Below the pieces are notes generated by a model. The model made no database searches. It had not been told where the DNA came from and worked only from the letters and a program-made list of their open reading frames with translations. Position numbers and translations under genes: made by a program. DNA of 36,067 nt, from the IMG/VR virus record IMGVR_UViG_3300031673_000235, positions 1 through 36,067 of that record. One strand, given 5' to 3'. Positions 14,535-19,969 of this stretch are shown piece after piece. Source of the stretch: a virus. The first letter of the stretch is position 1. Every line of letters begins with the position of its first letter.

Positions 14535-15761
14535 ATGGAAAATGTGATCAATCTTCTTGAAAGAATTGAGTCAACGAGTAAGAGAACTGAAAAAGAGCTT
14601 CTTTTATCTGAGTTCAAAGATAAAGAAACGCTCAAGTTTGTCTTAGAAACAGTTTATAATCCATATTTAGTCTATGGAGTTGTCGAGTGGGACGATGGTA
14701 GCTTATATAATGAAAGTATACCTACTATGTATGAATTACTAGATTTAAGAGATGATTTAACTAGTAAGAAGATTACGGGACACGCTGCAAGAGATTCTGT
14801 TAGGGATCTAACTCTTTGTGAAAACGAGATAGCTCGTAAATGGTTAATAAGAATGTTTAAGAAAGATCTCAAAGCTGGGTTTGGTATTAAAACGATTAAT
14901 AAAATTTTTAATAAGCTTATACCAACGTTTGATATAGGGTTGTGTGATACGTTTGAATATATACGAGGTGAAACAGCTGTGTTACCTGAAGGCGATTTTA
15001 CTATTGAACCAAAGTTAGATGGATTTCGTTGTTTAATATTTATAGAGAATGGTATTTGTAAATTCATGTCAAGAAATAACAAGCCATTATTTAATACTCA
15101 GATTATAGAAAGAGAAATATTAGATAATGGATACGATAATTGTGTTCTTGACGGTGAAATAATTGCTGATGATTGGAACGAAACTGCAAGTATAGTAATG
15201 ACTGAAGACGAGCCTCATGCAAAGATTGATACTCTTCATTTTCATTGTTTTGATGCTTTACTTATTGATGAATGGAGGTCAAAAGAAACAAAGCCAATTT
15301 CAGTAAGAAGAGCTAGGATCACTAGTTTATTAACTGATCATGTTCAATTTGTAGAACATTATAATTGTTCAAAAAACTTCTTAGATGCTCAAAAGATATT
15401 TGATGGATTTAAAAAGCAAGGATACGAGGGAGCAGTATTAAAGAGGTTAGCATCAAAGTATCCATTTGGAGAAAGAAAAGACTGGATTAAATGGAAAGAA
15501 TTTATTACAGTTGATGTTATTATTAAATATGCAGCAATTGGTAAAGGTAAGAATAGTAAACGACTTGGAGCTTTCTATTGTGATTATAACGGAGTTGAAG
15601 TAAGAGTCGGTGGCGGATATACAGATGAACAAAGAGAAAAGTTCTGGAAAGATAAAGATAAGATGGTCGGATTAATTATAGAAGTAAAAGCTCAAGAGGC
15701 TACTAAGGATAAGAGTCTTAGATTTCCAACATTCTTAAGAGTTAGAAAGGATCTAAATTGA
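14535..15761 (+). CDS. ATP-dependent DNA ligase
   Basis: 408 residues. Motif I IEPKLDGFR carries the adenylated Lys160. FMSRNNK (motif III region), YEGAVLK (motif IV) and WIKWK (motif V) follow in order. The C-terminal OB domain contains GKNSKRLGAFYCDYNGVEV and ends RFPTFLRVRKDLN. The N-terminal about 140 residues form the extra helical domain seen in T4-like and related viral ligases. It seals nicks during phage DNA replication and repair. RBS GGAGG lies 6-10 nt before ATG. Located in the accessory island rather than in a replication block. Confidence 0.95.
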   Translation: MENVINLLERIESTSKRTEKELLLSEFKDKETLKFVLETVYNPYLVYGVVEWDDGSLYNESIPTMYELLDLRDDLTSKKITGHAARDSVRDLTLCENEIARKWLIRMFKKDLKAGFGIKTINKIFNKLIPTFDIGLCDTFEYIRGETAVLPEGDFTIEPKLDGFRCLIFIENGICKFMSRNNKPLFNTQIIEREILDNGYDNCVLDGEIIADDWNETASIVMTEDEPHAKIDTLHFHCFDALLIDEWRSKETKPISVRRARITSLLTDHVQFVEHYNCSKNFLDAQKIFDGFKKQGYEGAVLKRLASKYPFGERKDWIKWKEFITVDVIIKYAAIGKGKNSKRLGAFYCDYNGVEVRVGGGYTDEQREKFWKDKDKMVGLIIEVKAQEATKDKSLRFPTFLRVRKDLN

Positions 15762-15772
15762 AAAATATATTA

Positions 15773-15851
15773 GCGCGGGTAGCTAAGTGGTTTAAGGCAC
15801 CGGATTGCAACCCCGGGATTGTCGCTGGTTCGAATCCAGCCCTGCGCTCCA
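15773..15851 (+). tRNA. tRNA-Cys(GCA)
   Basis: Acceptor GCGCGGG/CCTGCGC, D arm with GGTT, anticodon loop TTGCAAC (stem CCGGA/CCCGG with one A-C mismatch), T arm GCTGG/CCAGC, U73 as in E. coli tRNA-Cys, encoded CCA. Confidence 0.9.
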
Positions 15852-15898
15852 ACTTACAATATCGTGAATATTTAGATGAGACTAATACAGATGATTAT

Positions 15899-16081
15899 AT
15901 GACTTTTGTAGGTTCTACTGAAGAAGAGTGTAGAGAGATCTGTAGAAAGTCAAAAATACTATTTAATAAAGCTATTAAAGAAACTAATAAGTATATAGAT
16001 TACTTAAATTCATTAGAGAACAGGTTCTTTGAAGATGTAGCGGAAAGAAATGTTCCAAAAAGATATCAGGATGTGGGCTAG
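15899..16081 (+). CDS. Small helical protein; start uncertain, ends in tRNA-Pro
   Basis: 60 residues from the only in-frame ATG after tRNA-Cys. The frame is open back through the tRNA to a TTG at 15758, but that part encodes tRNA. The visible product is charged and helical (EECREICRKSKILFNKAIKE, NKYIDYLNSLEN). Some coding-like residues precede the ATG (YLDETNTDDY), so a non-ATG start is possible. The stop TAG lies in the D arm of tRNA-Pro, 15 nt into that gene. Confidence 0.5.
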   Translation: MTFVGSTEEECREICRKSKILFNKAIKETNKYIDYLNSLENRFFEDVAERNVPKRYQDVG

Positions 16082-16145
16082 CTTGGCTTAGGTCACTCGG
16101 TCTGGACCCGAGACGTCGGAGGTTCAAATCCTCCCATCCTGACCA
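16067..16145 (+). tRNA. tRNA-Pro(TGG)
   Basis: Acceptor CAGGATG/CATCCTG with C1-G72 typical of proline, anticodon loop TCTGGAC in CTCGG/CCGAG, T arm GGAGG/CCTCC, A73, encoded CCA. This tRNA could be the one that slips at the CCC-A site at 21390. Confidence 0.92.
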
Positions 16146-16154
16146 AAATAACTG

Positions 16155-16182
16155 TTTACTTTTGAGTAGACATTTATATAAT
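16155..16182 (+). promoter_or_regulatory. Sigma70-like promoter
   Basis: TTTACT (16155-16160), 16-bp spacer, TATAAT (16177-16182), directly after tRNA-Pro and about 38 nt before the next start. Shares TTTACTTTTGA with the candidate at 6338. Confidence 0.65.
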
Positions 16183-16219
16183 AAAAAAATAAAACTCAAA
16201 CTAAAAAAAGGAGAAGAAA

Positions 16220-16957
16220 ATGGGAAAATTGCATGAGGTTCTAGCCGTCGAAAGTGGCTTAAAAGCTACTTCGGCAAAAGTGATCAATGAAGCAAAGAAA
16301 ACCTTTACTGATAAAAGAGGGCACTTTCTTGGCCAATATCGTCACTATGAAAAACTAGTAGAAGGCACGCTCGAATACGCACCAGAAGAAAAGCAAATGG
16401 ATTCAACAGTCATTGATAAGCTTGATTATGTAAAAGAGCATGTTATCAGAGCTATCAATGCGATCTATCAAAAAGAAGTTGCGAACACTGAAGCTAAAGC
16501 TGATCTTGTAATTGATGGTAAGACTCTTTTGGAAGGTGTTCCAGCAACATTTCTTTTAACGATGGAGTCGCAACTAAGTGAATTAAGAAGTCTTTATTCA
16601 ATTATACCAACAGTTGAGCCAGGTAGAAATTGGAATAAAGATACAGCAAACGATAATACTTATGTATCAACAGAGATTGAAACGTTCAAGACTGAAAAAG
16701 TTATTGAACCGTTAGTCCTTTATCAAGCAACTGATAAGTTCCCTGCTCAAACTGAAAAGATTAGCAGAGATAAAGTTGTTGGTAAATGGGTCACAAAGTA
16801 TTGGAGTGGTTGTCTAACGCCTTCAGAAAAGTCAAAACTTCTTGGTCGAATTGATGCTCTTCTTAGAGAAGTTAAGAAAGCAAGAATGAGAGCTAATGAA
16901 CAAGAAGTCAAAACGGAAGAAATCGCAGCAAAGTTCTTTGATTATATTCATGGATAG
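16220..16957 (+). CDS. Conserved-looking protein with its own promoter, unknown
   Basis: 245 residues with RBS AAAAAGGAGAAG and a dedicated upstream promoter. Soluble, charged and helical; it opens MGKLHEVLAVESGL and has a Trp-rich segment near residue 187 (GKWVTKYWSGCL). I associate the opening with a widespread phage and bacterial family of unknown function but cannot name it. No catalytic motif is evident. It is one of the few mid-size proteins of the island, and its private promoter suggests expression at a different time or level. Confidence 0.8.
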   Translation: MGKLHEVLAVESGLKATSAKVINEAKKTFTDKRGHFLGQYRHYEKLVEGTLEYAPEEKQMDSTVIDKLDYVKEHVIRAINAIYQKEVANTEAKADLVIDGKTLLEGVPATFLLTMESQLSELRSLYSIIPTVEPGRNWNKDTANDNTYVSTEIETFKTEKVIEPLVLYQATDKFPAQTEKISRDKVVGKWVTKYWSGCLTPSEKSKLLGRIDALLREVKKARMRANEQEVKTEEIAAKFFDYIHG

Positions 16958-16968
16958 TGTTTAATAAA

Positions 16969-17370
16969 TGGTGCAAACTTAACTTGATGCGCATCTCAAA
17001 AATACAGACTCAATGCTGGAATTTAGGGATGCGCAATAAAACTCAAATTAAAGTTAAAATTATCGCACCACAAACTTAAACAACCGTAGCATGTCAATAA
17101 CGTGTTACCACTCTGCACTCATACAATAAGATGTAAGACGAGTGCTTCAAGGTAGGTCGGGAGTTCGATCCTCTCCCCGGACCCCATAAAAATATGTCCG
17201 GGTAGCTCAGTGGTAGAGCAAGCCTTTCAAACTAAAATGAGTGGTTAACATTAGAACATGCGCTACAGTTTATCATAATTTGAATTTATGATACTACATG
17301 AAAGGTTATTCTTCGTGGTAGAAAAAATAACCAAATAGGGCTAGGGGGCGGCAACACCGCCGCTCCCTAG
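16969..17370 (+). ncRNA. Structured RNA flanking permuted tRNA, possible intron halves
   Basis: The stretch 16958-17427 holds no convincing gene. Left flank: nested helices TGGTGC/GCACCA (16969-16974 with 17065-17070), TTAACTT/AAGTTAA (16979-16985 with 17051-17057) and TGCGCATCTC/GGGATGCGCA (16988-16997 with 17026-17035), then GCACTC/GAGTGC (17115-17120 with 17140-17145) just before the tRNA 3' half. Right flank: hairpins at 17271-17293, 17304-17332 and 17341-17370. A helix of 9 bp joins the flanks (GTAGCATGT 17086-17094 with ACATGCGCTAC 17256-17266, two bulged bases). AGCCTTTCA at the end of the 5' half can pair with TGAAAGGTT at 17299-17307. I could not identify a known group I or II core. 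Confidence 0.6.
17150..17232 (+). tRNA. Permuted tRNA gene (3' half before 5' half)
   Basis: 3' half at 17150-17186: AGGT (anticodon stem), variable bases, T arm GGGAG/CTCTC with loop TTCGATC, acceptor strand CCCGGAC, C73, CCA. A 9-nt spacer TAAAAATAT follows. 5' half from 17196: acceptor strand GTCCGGG (perfect match), U8, A9, D arm GCTC/GAGC with GG, A26, then GCCT, which pairs with AGGT. Both halves stop inside the anticodon loop. The anticodon depends on the junction; CAA, CAT or CTT are possible. A processing or splicing step is required for function. Confidence 0.8.
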
Positions 17371-17427
17371 TTCTTATAAAAATCAAAGACTCGTCGACGT
17401 TATCATAATACAACTTAGGAGACATTT

Positions 17428-17601
17428 GTGAAAAAATCTGCAGCAAAAAGAAGCGAAATGGCTAAATTAAGAAATGAAGCTAGAAGAAAACTTTCTCCAG
17501 AAGAACAAATTGAAAAGTTAGATAAAAAGTTAGGTGCTGGAAAAGGTGCTGTTAGAGAAAGAGCAAGACTAAATAAATTGATATTAAATGAGGGCGCTTA
17601 G
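17428..17601 (+). CDS. Small basic phage protein; stop inside tRNA-Val
   Basis: 57 residues from GTG 17428 with RBS TTAGGAGA. Very basic and helical; segments SPEEQIEKLDKKLGAGKGAV and RERARL match a small protein motif I recall from many unrelated phages, function unknown. The final three codons and TAG stop lie in tRNA-Val (TAG in the D arm). Confidence 0.75.
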   Translation: MKKSAAKRSEMAKLRNEARRKLSPEEQIEKLDKKLGAGKGAVRERARLNKLILNEGA

Positions 17602-17668
17602 TTCAGTGGTATAGAATACCTCCCTTACAAGGAGTAGGTCGTTGGTTCAAATCCAGCAGTGCCCACCA
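17592..17668 (+). tRNA. tRNA-Val(TAC)
   Basis: Acceptor GGGCGCT/AGTGCCC, anticodon loop CTTACAA in CTCC/GGAG (one mismatch at 27-43), T arm GTTGG/CCAGC, A73, encoded CCA. Overlaps the end of the upstream coding region by 10 nt. Confidence 0.92.
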
Positions 17669-17684
17669 TTTTTAAGGAGATAAA

Positions 17685-17846
17685 ATGTCTGATGGTTATA
17701 GCTCAGGAGCTTCTGCAGATAAAGCTTGTAAAATAAAAGATTCTAAGTGTAAAGATAGTAAAAAACACAACTGGGAAGAAAAAGGATCTTGGCCATCTTT
17801 GTGGGAACAATGTAAGAAATGTGGCGCTGTAATATTCTGGAAATAG
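17685..17846 (+). CDS. Zinc-ribbon microprotein
   Basis: 53 residues, with RBS AAGGAGAT. Cys residues at KACKIKDSKCK and EQCKKCGAVIFWK, plus KKHNWEEKGSWPSLW, give a treble-clef-like Cys/His set with Trp residues. Probably binds zinc. Followed after 9 nt by another small Cys protein. Confidence 0.72.
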   Translation: MSDGYSSGASADKACKIKDSKCKDSKKHNWEEKGSWPSLWEQCKKCGAVIFWK

Positions 17847-17855
17847 GAGAATACT

Positions 17856-18020
17856 ATGAGTATGTTTGATTGTGAAAAATGTTGGGATACTCCTTGTAGA
17901 TGCGGACGCCAATATCGAGATTGGTCTCTTAAAGATCTAAGAGCTCAAATAAGAATGCTTCAAGGAGTATTGAAAGATAAAATGAAAGAACTTCAGAAAC
18001 GAGTCAAAGATGAATATTAA
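17856..18020 (+). CDS. Cys-motif plus coiled-coil microprotein
   Basis: 54 residues, with RBS AGGAGA. An N-terminal FDCEKCWDTPCRCGRQY cluster is followed by an amphipathic helix (LRAQIRMLQGVLKDKMKELQ) likely to form a coiled coil. Overlaps the lipoprotein gene by 11 nt. Function unknown. Confidence 0.72.
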   Translation: MSMFDCEKCWDTPCRCGRQYRDWSLKDLRAQIRMLQGVLKDKMKELQKRVKDEY

Positions 18021-18267
18021 AATACTTATAGTTATTTGTATTACTTTTATTTGTGTATTTCTTTTACTTTCAGGGTGTGTTACAACAGAACAAGTTCCCT
18101 GGGATATGACTGGATGGACTCAAACAGAAGACAAAATCGTAGAGAGTGGAGAATATTCATATCAATTTACAGGATACGTCAAAGATAGTAGAGAACGAGG
18201 CCATTTCGTCAAGATAAATGGCGACTTTGATCTATGGTATGAACAAGAAGAAGGTTGGGACGAATAA
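18010..18267 (+). CDS. Small lipoprotein
   Basis: 85 residues. A hydrophobic signal (ILIVICITFICVFLLL) ends in the lipobox LSGC with the lipidated Cys22, indicating export and anchoring in a host membrane. The mature part is acidic and beta-rich (YSYQFTGYVKDSRERGHFVK). Phage lipoproteins of this kind can act in superinfection exclusion or lysis, but nothing here decides. Its stop is directly followed by tRNA-Ala. Confidence 0.82.
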   Translation: MNIKILIVICITFICVFLLLSGCVTTEQVPWDMTGWTQTEDKIVESGEYSYQFTGYVKDSRERGHFVKINGDFDLWYEQEEGWDE

Positions 18268-18343
18268 GGGCGATGGGACTGCTTGGGGTGGTCGCCTCCC
18301 TTGCACGGAGGATTACAGCTGGGTTCGAATCCCAGATTGTCCA
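18268..18343 (+). tRNA. tRNA-Ala(TGC), divergent D arm
   Basis: Acceptor GGGCGAT/ATTGTCC contains the alanine identity pair G3-U70. Anticodon loop CTTGCAC in CCTCC/GGAGG, T arm CTGGG/CCCAG, A73, no CCA. The D arm lacks the usual U8, A14 and A21 (stem GAC/GTC only), so folding may be weak. Confidence 0.78.
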
Positions 18344-18360
18344 CAATAAAAGGATTTATT

Positions 18361-18747
18361 ATGGAATTTTCAAGAGAGAAAGCAAATAATAAGGACAAGA
18401 AAGCAGCTGGAGGCAACTGGGGTCATCCTAGACCGTATACAAAGAAGCACACAAACATTCCAGAAATCAAAGATGAACCTCAAAAGCGTAGAGCAAAAAG
18501 AAAAAAGAAAAAAGATAAGAAAGAATGGATCTATGAAGGTCACGTTTGTCCACACTGTAATGAATTATTGGAGATAAAAGAAGGCAAGAGATGGTTTATC
18601 TTTGAAATTACGGAAGACTTTTGTAAGTGTGGTGCTAAAGTAGGAGAATGTCCTTGTTGTCATAGACCATCTTGGGAAAAAGACGGATATTTTATTCACA
18701 ACAGCAGAATAGGGTGTGGATTTAGAGGACATAAAAAAGTTATATAG
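18361..18747 (+). CDS. Basic zinc-ribbon protein, unknown
   Basis: 128 residues from ATG 18361; an earlier in-frame ATG lies in tRNA-Ala and is rejected. A highly basic, disordered first half (KRRAKRKKKKDKK) precedes multiple Cys pairs: HVCPHCNELL, FCKCGAKVGECPCCHRPSW and a last Cys in RIGCGF. This suggests two zinc ribbons with a nucleic-acid-binding tail, possibly an RNA or ribosome-associated factor given its place just before the tmRNA. No family is recognised. Confidence 0.75.
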   Translation: MEFSREKANNKDKKAAGGNWGHPRPYTKKHTNIPEIKDEPQKRRAKRKKKKDKKEWIYEGHVCPHCNELLEIKEGKRWFIFEITEDFCKCGAKVGECPCCHRPSWEKDGYFIHNSRIGCGFRGHKKVI

Positions 18748-18748
18748 C

Positions 18749-18761
18749 TAATAAATATATT
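18749..18761 (+). promoter_or_regulatory. Late-promoter-like motif before tmRNA
   Basis: TAATAAATATATT ends directly at the first base of the tmRNA. A T4-like late promoter starts transcription a few bases after its AATAAATA-type core, which would coincide with the mature tmRNA 5' end. Confidence 0.55.
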
Positions 18762-19118
18762 GGGGCTGAATAGGTTCGACTGATTTTTGATAGTTAAGAG
18801 AAGCAAGCAGTGTGATGTATACTTGGCACACTTAAATAAATGTATGCAGCGTATAAACGCAAAGTTTCAACCGCTAGCTCTAGCAGCTTAGCAAAGGTCT
18901 ATTGAGGAGCCTTACCCCGATATAAGACCTCAAAGAAGCGTAAGGTCTGGAAATTAAAGGTTGATGTTATACCAGTAAACAAAAACATCTTATACCCTGC
19001 CGGTGACAAACGACTCATTAGAGGAAACCAGGCTAGTAATGAGACTCTTGAGTCTAAGCTTGTAGAAGTCTTAATTTAGACTTTCAGGACGTGAGTGCAA
19101 TTCTCACCAGCTCCACCA
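18762..19118 (+). ncRNA. ssrA: tmRNA (one-piece)
   Basis: Acceptor strands GGGGCTG and CAGCTCC include the G3-U70 alanine pair, with A and encoded CCA at the 3' end. The 5' domain has the conserved GGTTCGAC. The tag frame from the GCA resume codon at 18859 reads AKFQPLALAA and ends TAG at 18889-18891; the ALAA end is the canonical degron for ClpXP-type proteases. T arm GTGAG/CTCAC has loop TGCAATT, where the near-universal U55 is G. Alanyl-tmRNA with SmpB rescues stalled ribosomes; no smpB gene is seen here, so host SmpB is presumably used. Confidence 0.95.
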
Positions 19119-19136
19119 AATATACAAGGAGGAATC

Positions 19137-19406
19137 GTGAATCTCTTTAAAGATATAAAATTTTGGATTGGGTTTTTAATAGTAGTTTTGGGCGTCATAG
19201 CTTATATGGGAGGGTATATCGAACTTCCTAAAAAAGTAGAAAATGTTGAAGTTAAGATAGAAGAGAACGAAGGTGGTATTGATACTCTCTCTAACACTGT
19301 TGCACAATACATTGCAGTCCAGAGCGAGGTTCAGCAACGTCAAGACATGAGGCAGCAAACACTCGAGAACATCGTTATCAATCAAATTGCTGCGAGAGAT
19401 AATTAA
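19137..19406 (+). CDS. One-helix membrane protein with coiled coil
   Basis: 89 residues from GTG 19137, with a perfect RBS AAGGAGG; an ATG at 19095 lies inside the tmRNA. A single transmembrane helix (WIGFLIVVLGVIAYMGGYI) is followed by a long helical tail (VENVEVKIEENEGG, VAQYIAVQSEVQQRQDMRQQ). The layout resembles small phage membrane proteins such as i-spanin-like or holin-associated proteins, but no lysis gene neighbours it. Role unknown. Confidence 0.75.
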   Translation: MNLFKDIKFWIGFLIVVLGVIAYMGGYIELPKKVENVEVKIEENEGGIDTLSNTVAQYIAVQSEVQQRQDMRQQTLENIVINQIAARDN

Positions 19407-19454
19407 AAATTTAACAAATATCGATATTTGATATTAATATAGTTGGGTGATATA

Positions 19455-19643
19455 ATGGACGAAAAATGCATTTACTGTAAAGGAAAAGGACGAATTATGG
19501 TAGAAGATCAAGAAGGTTGTATCTACTGTGAAGGAACAGGTATCAAGACTACAAGAGTAAATGATGAGCTTTGTCCGTATTGTGATGGAACTGGAATCAA
19601 AAGCAAGAAACCTAAGAAAAAAGGAGAGAAGAATGAAGATTAA
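19455..19643 (+). CDS. DnaJ-type zinc-finger repeat protein
   Basis: 62 residues from ATG 19455 (a TTG at 19443 is less likely), with GGGTGA upstream. Three CxxCxGxG repeats (CIYCKGKG, CIYCEGTG, CPYCDGTG) as in the zinc-binding region of DnaJ, followed by a lysine-rich tail. No J domain, so not a co-chaperone by itself. Three rather than four motifs means one zinc site is incomplete or shared in a dimer. Overlaps the next gene by 11 nt. Confidence 0.8.
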   Translation: MDEKCIYCKGKGRIMVEDQEGCIYCEGTGIKTTRVNDELCPYCDGTGIKSKKPKKKGEKNED

Positions 19644-19782
19644 TGACTTTGCAAAAGAAGTCTCAGTAGATGAAGGTGGCAAGAAAGAAATGAATATCGC
19701 TCAGATCAAAGAAGTGTTAAAAGTAACGAATACTCTTCTAGATGGAGAGCTTTACAAACTAATTAAAAAGGCAGACATTTAA
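19633..19782 (+). CDS. Small helical protein, unknown
   Basis: 49 residues from ATG 19633 with RBS AAAGGAGAG; the ATG at 19561 is out of context inside the previous gene. Mostly helical (IAQIKEVLKVTNTLLDGEL, YKLIKKADI). Last gene of the island; a terminator follows 39 nt later. Function unknown. Confidence 0.68.
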   Translation: MKINDFAKEVSVDEGGKKEMNIAQIKEVLKVTNTLLDGELYKLIKKADI

Positions 19783-19820
19783 TCAATATAAATATCTAAA
19801 TTAAATAAAAATAATACATA

Positions 19821-19858
19821 AAAGCTATCATGCTATAAAAGGTGATAGCTTTTTTTTG
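19821..19858 (+). terminator. Rho-independent terminator closing the island
   Basis: Stem AAAGCTATCA/TGATAGCTTT (19821-19830 with 19843-19852), 12-nt loop and eight T residues. Marks the right border of the accessory island. Confidence 0.9.
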
Positions 19859-19879
19859 CGTTCAAATTAGTTATTAGTT

Positions 19880-19892
19880 TAATAAATATATA
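19880..19892 (+). promoter_or_regulatory. Late-promoter-like motif before tail tube
   Basis: TAATAAATATATA, 22 nt after the terminator and 78 nt before the tail tube start. A 5'-UTR hairpin GGTGTAA/TTACACC (19900-19906 with 19914-19920) follows. This context is the best support for the motif being a promoter. Confidence 0.6.
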
Positions 19893-19969
19893 TGATCAAG
19901 GTGTAATAGCTATTTACACCTATTAACATATAATTTTAGATAAAAAACAAATCACAGGAGGATTAAAAA

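Noticed and set aside
15758-15898. Reading frame from TTG 15758 across tRNA-Cys
   Set aside because: The segment encodes tRNA-Cys; the frame is open by chance, and a start after the tRNA is preferred.
16998-17025. Resemblance of ACAGACTCAATGCTGG to the P7/P3 segment of group I introns
   Set aside because: The segment lies in the loop of a strong 10-bp hairpin, and no matching P7 3' strand (AGTC-type, as in AAGATATAGTC) follows in the left flank. I therefore did not call a group I intron.
17375-17400. AAAGACTCGTCGACG in the right flank as group I P7/P3
   Set aside because: Superficially like the Anabaena intron core, but no complementary P3 5' strand or GAGTC partner was found.
18283-18360. 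ATG inside tRNA-Ala as start of the zinc-ribbon gene
   Set aside because: The ATG at 18361 has an AAAGGA site and avoids tRNA sequence.
19428-19456. TTGATA, 17-bp spacer, TATAAT as a sigma70 promoter
   Set aside because: The -10 box overlaps the ATG of the CxxCxGxG gene, so that gene could not be expressed from it. It probably arises from the AT-rich leader.
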